Below, piece after piece: positions 1 through 8,529 of a stretch of 64,000 nucleotides of DNA. The notes under the pieces are model-generated. The model was given only the letters and a program-made list of their open reading frames with translations, ran no database searches and had not been told where the DNA came from. Made by a program: the position numbers and the translations under genes. Source of the DNA: Halopseudomonas pachastrellae (GTDB lineage Bacteria > Pseudomonadota > Gammaproteobacteria > Pseudomonadales > Pseudomonadaceae); contig NZ_FOUD01000014.1 in NCBI RefSeq assembly GCF_900114765.1, positions 1 to 64,000 on the forward strand, written 5' to 3'. How positions within the stretch are numbered: position 1 is the first letter of the stretch; each line of letters begins with the position of its first letter.

Positions 1-150
1 CTCAGCATGGCGCTGGAGCCAGTCTTCAAAGACGGCGAAGCCTGCCTGATCGTTGCTTAATTTGCTCTTGGTTCGGTGCTTGCCGTTGGGCTGCAGTGTG
101 GCCAGATCAAAAGTGCGCTTGGCGATATCGATGCCCACTACCAGTGTCAT
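1..150 (-). CDS. IS110-family transposase, N-terminal fragment cut by window edge
   Basis: The first 50 residues of a transposase are visible on the minus strand; the rest lies left of position 1. The N-terminus reads MTLVVGIDIAKRTFDLA, in which the Asp of GIDIAK is the first acidic residue of the RuvC-like DEDD domain that defines IS110-family enzymes. The ATG at 150 has a good ribosome binding site (GGAGGAC on the minus strand at about 157-163). IS110 enzymes move circular intermediates and, in members studied so far, are guided by an RNA encoded in the element's own noncoding end. Whether this copy is intact cannot be judged from the fragment. Confidence 0.85.
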   Translation of the reverse strand, partial: MTLVVGIDIAKRTFDLATLQPNGKHRTKSKLSNDQAGFAVFEDWLQRHAE

Positions 151-379
151 GAGATGTCCTCCATGCAGTCGTTTTGATGATCACGTCATCCCGTCCAACC
201 TTGTGCAATGCGAGCTCTTGCGGCTCTAGATACCGTTCGGACTTAAGGGATGAAATGGAGGTGGCAGCCCAATCTACGCTGCAAGCTCAGCGGCTTAAGG
301 GTGGACACGGCTTACCAGCCTCCCCCGAGGATCAGTCGGGAACTATGCCTCCGTGGAGAGGCAGTAGTCGAGATACAAG
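151..379 (-). ncRNA. candidate bridge (seek) RNA region upstream of the IS110 transposase
   Basis: About 230 bases upstream of the transposase contain no plausible gene but several short self-complementary segments, for example GCTG..CAGC near 280-293, GAGC..GCTC near 212-226 and two copies of CTTAAG near 242 and 293. In the IS110 group the guide (bridge) RNA is transcribed from the end upstream of the transposase. In the related IS1111 group it lies downstream, which here would be outside the window. The call therefore rests on position and family knowledge, not on a recognised RNA fold. Confidence 0.3.
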
Positions 380-407
380 GGTGGGCAAGCGCGCAGCGTT
401 GCCCACC
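380..407. repeat. REP-like palindrome next to the IS110 element
   Basis: Perfect 9-bp arms GGTGGGCAA (380-388) and TTGCCCACC (399-407) surround a 10-base loop. It lies between the IS and the end of the DUF922 gene. It could be the insertion target of the IS, or a terminator-like hairpin for the DUF922 gene, though no T-tract follows it. The core GGGCAAGCGC recurs in the hairpin at 11554-11580. Confidence 0.55.
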
Positions 408-499
408 AATCGGCGGTACGACCCGCTGTGCCGAGCGAGGGCGGCCGGTGGAGAAGACGTTGGCGTTCTCTACCCTACAGGCGGTGCGGTGCTGCTTTT

Positions 500-1045
500 T
501 TACGGGAAGTGCGCGCCGTCCAGCGTGCCCTGCTGGGTGCGTTTGTCGTACTGGCGGTCGTCTGCTGCAAGTTGTTCCAGCAGGCGGCGGCCGGTGGCGT
601 TGGCGCTGGTCTGCAACTGGTCGCAGGAGCTGGCTGGCGGCAGGGCCATAATGGCCCTTTCTATCTCTCTGGCACTGTTCAGTGCCAGCTCTACGTGCCC
701 TTCCTGATGTGCCTGCAATGCCAGCAGGTAGGCGTCCCATTGCTGCTGCACGCTGGCCGCGCGCTGCGGGTCGGGTAGCAGGCGCGGCTGGTGCAGGGTC
801 ACGCTGACTTCGGTGCGTACTTCGGTGATACGGCACTGGCCCGGTGTGGACTCCCAGTTGAAGTGCCATTCAACCCGGTTGGCGCTGTGCTGCCGGTTGC
901 GGTTGAGGTTGGCGCGAATGGTATCCACGGTGGCGCCGCTTATATCAAAGCTTTCCACCCGATTCTGCAGCCGAGGCTCGGCCTGGACTTGGCCTGCGGC
1001 CAGCAGCGGGCCGAACAGCAGCGGCAACAGCAACCGGCGGCGCAT
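500..1045 (-). CDS. DUF922 family secreted protein, predicted Zn-dependent protease
   Basis: A 181-residue protein with a cleavable signal peptide (MRRRLLLPLLFGPLLAAGQVQA). The remainder matches the DUF922 family, annotated as predicted secreted Zn-dependent proteases. The HQEGHVELA segment (about residues 112-120) is the likely metal-binding HxxxH motif, followed by the typical ALNSAREIE helix. Its ATG overlaps the stop of the upstream thioesterase gene by one base (ATGA arrangement), so the two are translationally coupled. No substrate is known for the family, and protease activity is a family prediction only. Confidence 0.75.
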   Translation of the reverse strand: MRRRLLLPLLFGPLLAAGQVQAEPRLQNRVESFDISGATVDTIRANLNRNRQHSANRVEWHFNWESTPGQCRITEVRTEVSVTLHQPRLLPDPQRAASVQQQWDAYLLALQAHQEGHVELALNSAREIERAIMALPPASSCDQLQTSANATGRRLLEQLAADDRQYDKRTQQGTLDGAHFP

Positions 1046-1482
1046 CAGATTGGGTCCATCAGGCGCTCAAGGGCGGCGCGGCAGCGGTTGGGAATCGGAA
1101 AGGCAGTGTTGCTGGCGCGGTCCACAAATACGTGGACAAAGCGCCCGGCGGCGCAGGCTTCATCACGTCCCTGCTTGAATACCGCCAGCTCGTAATGCAC
1201 CGAGCTGCTGCCCAGGCGCGCGACCTTGACGCCGATCTCGATGGCATCGGGGAAGGCAATGGGGGCGAAGTAGTCGCAATTGGAGCTGACCACAAAGGCG
1301 ACCTGATCGCCGTCGTGGATGTCCAGCCCGCCCTCGGCGATCAGCCAGCTGTTTACCGCGCTGTCGAAGTAGCTGTAGTAGGTCACGTTGTTGACGTGGC
1401 CATAGATGTCGTTGTCGTGCCAGCGGGTGGTGATGGCGTGCAGGTAGTGGTAATCGCTGCGCGTGGGCTTGCTTGTACTCAT
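1045..1482 (-). CDS. Acyl-CoA thioesterase, 4-hydroxybenzoyl-CoA thioesterase/YbgC type
   Basis: A 145-residue single hotdog domain. The segment RWHDNDIYGHVNNVTYYSYFD carries the catalytic Asp and the GHVNN signature of the 4-hydroxybenzoyl-CoA thioesterase family, near residues 20-40. The length is normal for a cytoplasmic hotdog thioesterase. The acyl-CoA substrate cannot be read from the sequence. It overlaps the downstream DUF922 gene by one base and starts 18 bases after the alcohol dehydrogenase stop, so the three minus-strand genes probably form one transcript. Confidence 0.85.
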   Translation of the reverse strand: MSTSKPTRSDYHYLHAITTRWHDNDIYGHVNNVTYYSYFDSAVNSWLIAEGGLDIHDGDQVAFVVSSNCDYFAPIAFPDAIEIGVKVARLGSSSVHYELAVFKQGRDEACAAGRFVHVFVDRASNTAFPIPNRCRAALERLMDPI

Positions 1483-1500
1483 GAATACTCCGCTTGCGGC

Positions 1501-2664
1501 TCAGTAGGCCAGGTTGTAGATGGCCAGCGCGTCGGCTTCGGTGACTTCGCGCGGGTTGTTGACCAGCAGACGCTGCTGCAGCATGGCGTCCTTGGCCAGC
1601 ATTTCCAGTGCGTCCTTGGGCACGCCGGCATCGCGCAGGCGGCTGGGCAGGCCGCAGCGCGGGCTGAGCTCGCCCAGGGCGCGTACCAGCTGTTCGGTCA
1701 GGCTCTCGGCATCGCCCGGCACCAGAGCGCGGCCGACGATCAGCGGCGCCAGTTCGGCGTACAGGGGCGCGGCAGCCGGTGCGTTGAACTCGATCACGGT
1801 CGGCAGCACCAGCGCGTTCGAGAGCCCGTGCGGGATGTGATAGTGGCCGCCCAGCGGGTAGGCTAGCGCGTGGACGGCGGCAACCGGCGCATTGGCAAAG
1901 GCCTGACCGGCTAGCAGGGCGCCGAGCAGCATGGCCTGACGGGCTTCACGGTTCTGGCCGTCCTGCACCACGGCGTCCAGGTTGCCGGCCAGCAGGCGCA
2001 GGGCCTCGCGGGCGAGCATGTCAGACAACGGGTTCTTCTTCAGTTTGCTGGTGTAGGCCTCAATGGCGTGCACCATGGCGTCGATGCCGGTGGCGGCGGT
2101 GACGTGGGACGGCAGCCCTAGGGTCAGGTCGGCATCGAGCAGCGCCAGGTCGGGCAGCAGAATGGGGGAGACCACGCCCATCTTGGTGGTGGCGCCGGTG
2201 GTGATGATGGCGATCTGGGTCACTTCCGAGCCGGTGCCGGCCGTGGTTGGCACCTGAATCAGCGGCAGGCGTTGGCCGCGGGCGTTGCCCACGCCGTAGA
2301 TGTCTTGCAGGCTTTGCGTGCAGTTGGGGTGTGCGAGCAGGGCTACCAGTTTGGCCACGTCCATCGAGCTGCCGCCACCAAAACCGATGATCAGCTCCGC
2401 CTGCATGGCTTTGGCCTGCTCAACGGCGGCCAGCACCACGGACTCCGGCGGGTCTGCTTCTACCTTATCGAATACTTCGGCGGCAACTTGCGCCTTGGCC
2501 AGGGTCGGCAGTACGTCATTGAGCAGGCCGATCTTGGTGATGCCGGGGTCGGTAACGATAAGCACGCGGTGGGCATCGCGCAGCTTGCACAGCTCGCCCA
2601 GCTGGGCGGCGGAGCCGGATTCGCAAAGGATCTGCGCGGTGGTAGCAAAGCTGAAGGGATTCAT
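1501..2664 (-). CDS. Iron-containing alcohol dehydrogenase
   Basis: 387 residues from the chosen ATG at 2664, preceded by a strong site (GGAGGCCCG then ATG). An upstream in-frame start would add 31 low-complexity residues and has no ribosome binding site. The N-terminal Rossmann-like half has the GGGSSMDVAK motif for NAD(P) binding. The C-terminal helical half carries the metal-site histidines in AVHALAYPLGGHYHIPHG. This is group III (Fe-ADH/YiaY-like), oxidising or reducing short-chain alcohols and aldehydes; the physiological substrate is open. It is the first gene of the leftward group with the thioesterase. Confidence 0.88.
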   Translation of the reverse strand: MNPFSFATTAQILCESGSAAQLGELCKLRDAHRVLIVTDPGITKIGLLNDVLPTLAKAQVAAEVFDKVEADPPESVVLAAVEQAKAMQAELIIGFGGGSSMDVAKLVALLAHPNCTQSLQDIYGVGNARGQRLPLIQVPTTAGTGSEVTQIAIITTGATTKMGVVSPILLPDLALLDADLTLGLPSHVTAATGIDAMVHAIEAYTSKLKKNPLSDMLAREALRLLAGNLDAVVQDGQNREARQAMLLGALLAGQAFANAPVAAVHALAYPLGGHYHIPHGLSNALVLPTVIEFNAPAAAPLYAELAPLIVGRALVPGDAESLTEQLVRALGELSPRCGLPSRLRDAGVPKDALEMLAKDAMLQQRLLVNNPREVTEADALAIYNLAY

Positions 2665-2915
2665 CGGGCCTCCGGGTGGGGTGTCTGCTCGGCCTGCCAA
2701 GGGCGGCGAGGGGGCACCTGTTGCTGTAGTGGCGTTGCCGTGCATAAGAGCCGGCACGTGGCGAGGTTTATCCAGACTGAACCAATTCTGCTGACTGTAC
2801 GTTCATGCGGCAAGGGCTATTGATGTAACGGATGGTAATCAAACGTCCGTTAAAGGTGGCAGAGCGAGTCTGGAATGCGCTTTTGGCCGAGTTGGAACTC
2901 GGCCTTGCGACGTGC
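2665..2915. other. Intergenic region between hemW and the alcohol dehydrogenase
   Basis: 251 bases with no credible gene. It holds a perfect hairpin, GGCCGAGTT/AACTCGGCC (2885-2904), just after the hemW stop. The fold lacks a following U-run on the minus strand (the next bases are AAAA), so it is at best a weak terminator. The remainder should contain the promoter of the alcohol dehydrogenase; I see no convincing -35/-10 pair. Confidence 0.5.
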
Positions 2916-4136
2916 CTAGAGGAACATTTCCAGCAGGTCGTTGAGGAACAGCCTGCCGCGCTCGGTCGGGCGCAGTTGCTGTTGCCAGGGCTCCAGCAGG
3001 CCTTTGGTCTCGGCCTGCTTCAGTGTGTCGGCAATCTGCGCCAGCGACTGACCGGTGCGCTCGGCGTACCAGGCGCTGGGCACACCATCGACCAGGCGCA
3101 GGGCGTTCATCAGAAAGTCAAAGGGCAACTCGTCGCTATCCAGGGTCTTGCTGCCTGCCAGATAGGCTTTGTCCGGGTTGAGATAGTCCTTGGGCAGGCG
3201 GGTCTTCCAGTAGCGCTGCACGGCGCCGTTGGCGTCGGTCAGCTTGCCGTGGGCGCCGGCGCCCAGCCCCAGAAAGTCGCCGTACTGCCAGTAGTTGAGG
3301 TTATGGCGGGCGCGGCGACCGCCCTTGGCGTAGGCCGAGATTTCGTATTGGGCGTAGCCACCGGCAGCCAGCCGTTGCAGCCCGGCCTCCTGAATCGACC
3401 AGAGGATGTCTTCTTCGGGTAGCGTGGGCGGGCGCGAGTAGAACACGGTGTTGGGCTCGAGCGTCAGCTGATACCAGGACAGGTGCTCGGGCGCGAGGGC
3501 CATCGCCTGATCCAGATCGGCCATCGCCTGGGCGTTGTCCTGATTCGGCAGGCCGTGCATCAGGTCCAGATTCAGGTTGTCGAAGCCGGCCCGGCGCGCC
3601 ATCTCGACGGCGCCGAGGGCTTCGCGGTCGTCATGAATGCGGCCCAGCGCCTTCAGATGCTCGGCGTTGAAACTCTGGATGCCGATCGACAGGCGATTGA
3701 TGCCCGCAAGCCGATAGTCGCGAAACTTGGCCTGCTCGAAGGTGCCGGGGTTGGCCTCAAGGGTGATTTCGATGTCGTCTGCGAAGGGTACGCGCTGGTT
3801 CAGCGCCTGTAGAAAGCGGTCGAGGGCGGCGGCCGAAAACAGACTCGGCGTACCGCCACCGAAGAAAATCGACGTCAGCGGCCGAGCGGGCAGGCCATCG
3901 AGTGCTTGCAGGTCCTGCTCCAGATCCTCGATCAGCGCGTCAACGTACTCGGCTTCGGGCAGGGTATCGTGACTGGTGTGCGAGTTGAAGTCGCAGTAGG
4001 GGCACTTCTTTACGCACCAGGGGATATGCACGTACGCCGCCAAGGGCGGCGGCTTGAAGCTTGAAGCTTGAAGCTTGACGCGGTCCGAGTGGGCTTCTGC
4101 TTCCAGCTTCCGGCTTTCAGCTTCTGGCTGCTTCAA
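2916..4136 (-). CDS. hemW: HemW, radical SAM heme chaperone (formerly HemN-like)
   Basis: The radical SAM cluster motif is [11 protein letters not shown] (about residues 42-52), with the family [10 protein letters not shown] and [17 protein letters not shown] motifs following. HemW proteins bind heme and pass it to apoproteins; they lack coproporphyrinogen oxidase activity. The start is unusual. No ATG exists before the conserved [10 protein letters not shown] segment, and the only upstream starts are TTG at 4136 (overlapping the rdgB stop as TTGA), CTG at codon 11, TTG at codon 32 (4043) and GTG at codon 36. Codons 2-28 lie wholly in a 7-bp repeat array (4052-4138) and encode an [15 protein letters not shown] tail not typical of HemW. 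I show the TTG at 4136; the start near 4043 is an alternative. Confidence 0.88.
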   Translation of the reverse strand: MKQPEAESRKLEAEAHSDRVKLQASSFKPPPLAAYVHIPWCVKKCPYCDFNSHTSHDTLPEAEYVDALIEDLEQDLQALDGLPARPLTSIFFGGGTPSLFSAAALDRFLQALNQRVPFADDIEITLEANPGTFEQAKFRDYRLAGINRLSIGIQSFNAEHLKALGRIHDDREALGAVEMARRAGFDNLNLDLMHGLPNQDNAQAMADLDQAMALAPEHLSWYQLTLEPNTVFYSRPPTLPEEDILWSIQEAGLQRLAAGGYAQYEISAYAKGGRRARHNLNYWQYGDFLGLGAGAHGKLTDANGAVQRYWKTRLPKDYLNPDKAYLAGSKTLDSDELPFDFLMNALRLVDGVPSAWYAERTGQSLAQIADTLKQAETKGLLEPWQQQLRPTERGRLFLNDLLEMFL

Positions 4137-4138
4137 AG
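4052..4138. repeat. Heptamer inverted-array element, copy A (rdgB-hemW junction)
   Basis: The left arm is GCTTGAA three times (4052-4072) followed by GCTTGAC (4073-4079). A core GCGGTCCGAGTGGG (4080-4093) follows, and the right arm is a degenerate 7-bp array (CTTCCAG, CTTCCGG, CTTTCAG, CTTCTGG) to about 4138. The arms are roughly inverted relative to each other. The core recurs at 42823-42836 in copy C. This copy begins exactly at the rdgB stop codon and occupies the 5' coding end of hemW. Confidence 0.85.
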
Positions 4139-4744
4139 CAACCCCAGTCGCTGACGCAGCTGCGCCATTGCCCGCGCCCGGTGACTCAGTTGGTTCTTCT
4201 CTTGCGGACTGAGTTCGGCGCTGGAGCAGTCGCGTTCCGGTACCCAGAACAGCGGATCGTAGCCAAAGCCGTGCTCGCCGCTGGCGGCGTGCAGGATGCG
4301 GCCTTCCCAGGCGCCTTCGCAGATCAGCGGAATCGGGTCTTCGGCGTGGCGCAGCAGGGCGAGGGCGCAGATAAACTGGGCGCCGCGCTCGGCATCGGGC
4401 ACGTCTTTCAGCGCGTCGAGCAGCTTGGCGTTGTTGGCCGCGTCACCGGCGCCGCCGGCGTAGCGGGCGGAGTAGATGCCGGGGGCGCCGCCAAGGGCGT
4501 CGACCGCCAGGCCGGAGTCGTCGGCCAGGGCGGGCAGGCCCGATACGCTGGCGGCGTGGCGGGCCTTGATCAGCGCGTTCTCAACGAAGGTCAGGCCGGT
4601 TTCTTCGGCTTCGATATCGGTGAAGTCGCTTTGCGGGCGCACGGTGATGCTGTCTCCCAGCATGGCCTGGAGCTCCGCGAGTTTGCCCTTGTTGTTGCTC
4701 GCCAGTACAAGTTCGTTGAAGGGCAGGGTGGCGTTACTGGTCAT
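4133..4744 (-). CDS. rdgB: RdgB/HAM1 XTP/dITP pyrophosphatase
   Basis: 203 residues. The N-terminal [16 protein letters not shown] and the central [21 protein letters not shown] are diagnostic for the HAM1/RdgB family, which hydrolyses non-canonical purine NTPs (dITP, XTP) to monophosphates and keeps them out of DNA. The [15 protein letters not shown] segment is also conserved. The ATG at 4744 lies inside the end of the DUF4426 gene (11-base overlap). The stop at 4133-4135 sits at the first bases of the heptamer repeat, so the repeat has left the C-terminus intact (RQRLGLL). Confidence 0.95.
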   Translation of the reverse strand: MTSNATLPFNELVLASNNKGKLAELQAMLGDSITVRPQSDFTDIEAEETGLTFVENALIKARHAASVSGLPALADDSGLAVDALGGAPGIYSARYAGGAGDAANNAKLLDALKDVPDAERGAQFICALALLRHAEDPIPLICEGAWEGRILHAASGEHGFGYDPLFWVPERDCSSAELSPQEKNQLSHRARAMAQLRQRLGLL

Positions 4745-5165
4745 CGGGGAAAAACTCTTGCTGGAAGCTCAGGCTGTGCACCATGGCGCCTTCTTCGGCC
4801 TGAATGTCCACTTTGAACAGCAGCACGCCGCGTTGGGTGGCGCTGTAATTGGCGACAAAGTAGATGGCGTCGCCTTCCTGAATGCGTTTGAAGTCGAGCG
4901 CGACCGGCTGGCCGATCAGGCTGCGCACCTCGCCCTTGAGCACCGCATCCACCGCGCTGCCGTCCGGGCGCTGCACCGCCACGTTGAGTACGCCGTGGGT
5001 CGGGCCGCGCATGAGGCCGGCGTTGGCGGCGATGTCGGGCTGCAACATGCTGCTGTTGAAGACGTTGTGATAGACCACCAGGTCGCCAAAGCGGGTGGGC
5101 TCCGGGCCGGCGATGGCGTTGAGGCTGAGCAGCATCAGGCCCAGCAGGCAGAAACGACGAAACAT
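4734..5165 (-). CDS. DUF4426 domain-containing periplasmic protein
   Basis: 143 residues with a signal peptide ([19 protein letters not shown]) and the single DUF4426 domain (from about residue 25), a family found between metW and rdgB in pseudomonads. No catalytic residues stand out and no function is established. AAGGAG precedes the ATG at a good distance. It lies 14 bases after metW and overlaps rdgB, so it belongs to the metXW-rdgB-hemW transcript. Confidence 0.8.
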   Translation of the reverse strand: MFRRFCLLGLMLLSLNAIAGPEPTRFGDLVVYHNVFNSSMLQPDIAANAGLMRGPTHGVLNVAVQRPDGSAVDAVLKGEVRSLIGQPVALDFKRIQEGDAIYFVANYSATQRGVLLFKVDIQAEEGAMVHSLSFQQEFFPDDQ

Positions 5166-5179
5166 GGCAGTGCTCCTTA

Positions 5180-5776
5180 TCAGCGGCTGATTCGATAGAT
5201 CGCCACTTCACCCAGCAGGTTGGGCCACAGGCCGCTTAACCAGCTGCTCTGGTGGGTCTGATCGACCACCAGACGGTCCAGCACCTTGATGCCGCGCTCA
5301 CGGCACAGCTGTTCAAAATCCTTGAAGGTGCAGAAGTGGATATTTGGGGTGTTGTACCAGGTATAGGGCATGAACTCGGACACCGGCATGCGGCCCTTGG
5401 TCCCCAGGTACCAGCGGCAGCGCCAGTGAGCGAAGTTGGGGAAGGTCAGAATGCCTTCGTGACCGATGCGCAGCATGTCTTCCAGTACCCGGTCGGGGTA
5501 GTGCATGGCCTGCAGCGACTGGGTCATGACCACGGTATCGAAGCTGTTGTCTTCGAAGTTGTCCAGGCTCTCGTCGAGGTTCTGCTCCATCACGTTGACG
5601 CCGTGGCGGATGCAGCTGCTGATCTTGTCCGGGTCGATCTCCAAGCCGTAGCCCTGCACCTCTTTGTGGTCGCGCAGGTGACGCAGCAGCTGGCCTTCGC
5701 CGCAGCCCAGGTCGAGTACGCGGCTGCCGGGGCGAATCCACTGCTGGATGATCTCAAGGTCGGCGCGCAGGCTCAT
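5180..5776 (-). CDS. metW: MetW, methionine biosynthesis methyltransferase-like protein
   Basis: 198 residues, class I SAM-methyltransferase fold with the glycine-rich motif [16 protein letters not shown] near residue 20. MetW forms a pair with MetX in proteobacteria and is needed for full homoserine acylation. Its ATG overlaps the metX stop (ATGA), which supports coupled production of the two partners. Length and motifs are normal. Confidence 0.93.
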   Translation of the reverse strand: MSLRADLEIIQQWIRPGSRVLDLGCGEGQLLRHLRDHKEVQGYGLEIDPDKISSCIRHGVNVMEQNLDESLDNFEDNSFDTVVMTQSLQAMHYPDRVLEDMLRIGHEGILTFPNFAHWRCRWYLGTKGRMPVSEFMPYTWYNTPNIHFCTFKDFEQLCRERGIKVLDRLVVDQTHQSSWLSGLWPNLLGEVAIYRISR

Positions 5777-6915
5777 TGGCTCACCTCGATACGATTCATG
5801 TAGCCACTCAGGGCCTCGATATAGCGGGGAATGGGCAGCAGGAAGGCGTCGTGCCCCTGCGCTGCTTCAATCTCCAAGTAGCTGACTTCTTTGCGGGCGG
5901 CCAGCAGGGCGTCGACCAGCTCACGTGAGCGGGCCGGCGAGAAGCGCCAGTCGGTGGTAAAGGACATCACCAGGCAGCGCGCCTTGATATCGGCCAGGGT
6001 GCGCGCCAGGTCGCCGCCGTGGGCGCCGGCCGGGTCAAAGTAGTCCAGCGCCTTGGTCATCAGCAGGTAGGTGTTGGCGTCAAAGCGGCCGGAAAACTCC
6101 TGGCCCTGATAGCGCAAGTAGCTTTCTACCTCAAACTCGACACTGGTGAAGTCGTAGTTGAGGCGGTCGGCGCGCAGCTCGCGGCCAAACTTGGCCCCCA
6201 TCGAGTCATCCGACAGGTAGGTAATGTGGCCAACCATGCGCGCCAGCATCAGGCCGCGCTTGGGGATCACGCCAAAGGTGGCGTAGTCGCCGTTGTGAAA
6301 GTCCGGATCGGTGATGATGGCCTGGCGGGCCACCTCGTTGAAGGCGATGTTTTGCGCCGACAGCTTGGGCGCGGTGGCAATCGCCACGCAGTGACGGATA
6401 CGCTCGGGGTAGCTGATCGCCCACTGCAGCGCCTGCATGCCGCCCAGGCTGCCGCCCACGACCGCTGCCCACTGGGTGATGCCCAGCACATCCGCCAGGC
6501 GCGCCTGGCTGTGTACCCAGTCCTCGACGGTCAGCACCGGGAAGCTGGCGCCGTAACTGTTGCCGGTTTCCGGGTTGATGCTGGATGGGCCGGTGGAACC
6601 GTGGCAGCCGCCGAGGTTGTTGAGGCTGACAACAAAGAAGCGGTTGGTGTCGATGGCCTTGCCAGGGCCGATGCAGTTGTCCCACCAGCCGGGCTTGCGC
6701 TCATCCAGGCTGTGATACCCGGCAGCGTGATGGTGGCCAGACAGCGCGTGGCAGATCAGCACCGCGTTGCTGGCGCTAGTGTTCAGCTCGCCGTAGGTCT
6801 CATACACCAGATCGTAGCTCGGCAGCTGCTTGCCGCAGGCCAGTGATAGCGGCTCGGTAAAGGTGTGGCGCTGGGGGGTGACCAGGCCGACGGAATCGGC
6901 AGGTAGTTCGGACAT
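5773..6915 (-). CDS. metX: MetX homoserine O-acyltransferase (probably succinyl)
   Basis: 380 residues, alpha/beta-hydrolase fold. The nucleophile elbow is [12 protein letters not shown], and the Asp and His of the triad are in TTDWRFSP and GHDAFLLP near the C-terminus. It catalyses the first committed step of methionine synthesis from homoserine. In Pseudomonas this family has been assigned as homoserine O-succinyltransferase (MetXS); acyl specificity cannot be proven from motifs alone. First gene of the metXW-DUF4426-rdgB-hemW set. No SAM or SAH riboswitch is evident in the 172 bases upstream. Confidence 0.93.
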   Translation of the reverse strand: MSELPADSVGLVTPQRHTFTEPLSLACGKQLPSYDLVYETYGELNTSASNAVLICHALSGHHHAAGYHSLDERKPGWWDNCIGPGKAIDTNRFFVVSLNNLGGCHGSTGPSSINPETGNSYGASFPVLTVEDWVHSQARLADVLGITQWAAVVGGSLGGMQALQWAISYPERIRHCVAIATAPKLSAQNIAFNEVARQAIITDPDFHNGDYATFGVIPKRGLMLARMVGHITYLSDDSMGAKFGRELRADRLNYDFTSVEFEVESYLRYQGQEFSGRFDANTYLLMTKALDYFDPAGAHGGDLARTLADIKARCLVMSFTTDWRFSPARSRELVDALLAARKEVSYLEIEAAQGHDAFLLPIPRYIEALSGYMNRIEVSQ

Positions 6916-7048
6916 CGGTAACCTGTTCCTGTGTCGCTTGGCCGGGCTTCGCGGGGAGGGTCGCTCCCGGGTACAGCAGGCAGGCGAAGGGCCAATAATG
7001 AATGCGCCAGTCTAAATAGCGCTTGGTTGTGGCGCAATATTCGGCGGC

Positions 7049-7070
7049 CCGCAGCGGTCAGCCGCTGCGG
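7049..7070. repeat. Palindromic hairpin between metX and yggT
   Basis: Nine-base arms CCGCAGCGG and CCGCTGCGG around TCAG, just downstream of yggT on the minus strand. No T-tract follows on either strand, so it is either a weak terminator for the yggS-proC-yggT group or a REP-like sequence. Confidence 0.45.
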
Positions 7071-7087
7071 AGGACGCGCTGGCGCGG

Positions 7088-7678
7088 TTAGAGCGCCAGG
7101 GTCAGGCCACCGGGCATGCCGGCAGCGGCCGCCAGGTTGGCGATCACCAGCATGTCGAACAGGCGGATGGCAATAAAGGCAAAGATCGGCGAGAGGTCCA
7201 GGCCGCCCAGCGCCGGCAGGATCTTGCGGATCGGCGCCAGAATGGGTTCACACAGCTGGTTGATCAGAATCACTGCCGGGTTGTAGCTGCCCTGCGCGAC
7301 CCAGGACAGGATCACGCTGATGATCAGCGCAAAGAAGAAGATCTTCACGAACAGCGCCAGCACACCAATCGCCGCCCAGCTGACCAGCAGCAGGATGTTG
7401 GGCAGCGCGTAGCCCATCAGCAGGATGATCAGGATCAGCATCACCAGCTGGATGGCAATGCCCAGCACCAGCGAGGCAAAGTCCAGCCCGCCGTAGCCTG
7501 GAATCAGGCGACGCAGCGGCATCAGCAGCGGCTTGGTGGCGCGCACGATGAACTGCGACAGGGGGTTATAGAAGTCGGCACGGACCAGCTGCAGCAAAAA
7601 GCGCAGCAGCACGATCAGCAGGTAAAGGCTGCCGAGGGTCTGGATCAGGTAGATAGCGGCCGTGTTCAGGCTGTTCAT
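7088..7678 (-). CDS. YggT family integral membrane protein
   Basis: 196 residues with two tandem YggT (CcmA/SepF-linked) repeats, each a hydrophobic hairpin with an RATKPLLMPLRRLIP or EPILAPIRKILP amphipathic segment near its end. Four or more membrane segments are apparent. The molecular role is uncertain; the family sits with proC and yggS in many gammaproteobacteria. It begins 9 bases after the proC stop, indicating an operon. Confidence 0.88.
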   Translation of the reverse strand: MNSLNTAAIYLIQTLGSLYLLIVLLRFLLQLVRADFYNPLSQFIVRATKPLLMPLRRLIPGYGGLDFASLVLGIAIQLVMLILIILLMGYALPNILLLVSWAAIGVLALFVKIFFFALIISVILSWVAQGSYNPAVILINQLCEPILAPIRKILPALGGLDLSPIFAFIAIRLFDMLVIANLAAAAGMPGGLTLAL

Positions 7679-7687
7679 GGGGTTTCC

Positions 7688-8506
7688 TCAGGCAAGCTCG
7701 CGGGACATTTCGGCGGCGCGGTCGGCACAGGCCTGCATGGCGTCGTCGACCATCTTGGGCAAGCCCTGGCTACGGAAGGTTTCGATTGCGCGCTCGGTGG
7801 TGCCGTTGGGCGAGCAGACGCGGCGGCGCAGCTCGGCTACGTCCACGTCGCTGTGCACCGCCATGTCGGCCGCACCCAGGCCAGTAAACAGCGCCAGGCG
7901 CTCGGCGGTGTCGCGCGGCAGGCCGAGTTTTTCGCCGGCATCGATCATGGCTTCGATCAGATAGAAGAAGTAGGCTGGGCCGCTACCGGACACAGCAGTG
8001 ACCGCGTCGATCAGCTTTTCCTCATCCAGCCACACGCTGATGCCCACGGCGTTGAGGATGGACTCGGCCTGCTCGCGCTGGGCCTCGCTGACCGCCGGGG
8101 TGGCGTACAGGCCGCTGACGCCCTGGCCGCGCAGCGACGGCGTGTTGGGCATGCAGCGCACGATGGCAGTACCGGCGCCCAGCCAGTTTTCCAGGCTGAC
8201 GCAGCTGATACCGGCGGCAATCGAGATGATCAGCTGGCCCGGCTTGCGCTCGCGCGGCAGGGCGCGGCAGACGTCCTGCATGACCTGCGGCTTGACTGCC
8301 AGCAGCAGCACGTCGCACTCGGCGGCCAGTACCGCGTTGTCGGTGCTGGTGCGAATCTGGAACTGACGCTCCAAAGCGGCGCACTGTTCGGGCTTGCTGT
8401 CGCTGGCGATCAGGTTGGCCGGTTTGACGTTCTTCTGCAGCATGCCGCCGATCAGGCTGGTGGCCATGTTACCGGCGCCGATGAATCCGATTACGGGTGC
8501 AGTCAT
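7688..8506 (-). CDS. proC: Pyrroline-5-carboxylate reductase
   Basis: 272 residues. The N-terminal Rossmann fold starts GFIGAGNMATSLIGG for NADPH binding, and the C-terminal dimerisation domain has AVSGSGPAYFFYLIEAM, the P5C-binding signature. It catalyses the last step of proline synthesis. It lies between yggS and yggT, as in other pseudomonads. Length is typical. Confidence 0.96.
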   Translation of the reverse strand: MTAPVIGFIGAGNMATSLIGGMLQKNVKPANLIASDSKPEQCAALERQFQIRTSTDNAVLAAECDVLLLAVKPQVMQDVCRALPRERKPGQLIISIAAGISCVSLENWLGAGTAIVRCMPNTPSLRGQGVSGLYATPAVSEAQREQAESILNAVGISVWLDEEKLIDAVTAVSGSGPAYFFYLIEAMIDAGEKLGLPRDTAERLALFTGLGAADMAVHSDVDVAELRRRVCSPNGTTERAIETFRSQGLPKMVDDAMQACADRAAEMSRELA

Positions 8507-8529
8507 GAAAACCTCGCTGCGCGTGCAAA

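Larger units (their letters stand above)
1..379 (-). mobile_element. IS110-family insertion sequence, left part (approximate boundary)
   Basis: This comprises the transposase start plus the noncoding DNA upstream of it. IS110-group elements have no clear terminal inverted repeats, so the outer boundary cannot be fixed by eye. I place it just before the palindrome at 380-407 because IS110 elements of Pseudomonas are known to insert at REP-type palindromes. The true edge could be anywhere between about 240 and 480. Confidence 0.5.

Noticed and set aside
7049..7070. Strong hairpin considered as a riboswitch for metX
   Set aside because: It is a simple stem without a pocket or T-tract and lies nearer the end of yggT than the start of metX.
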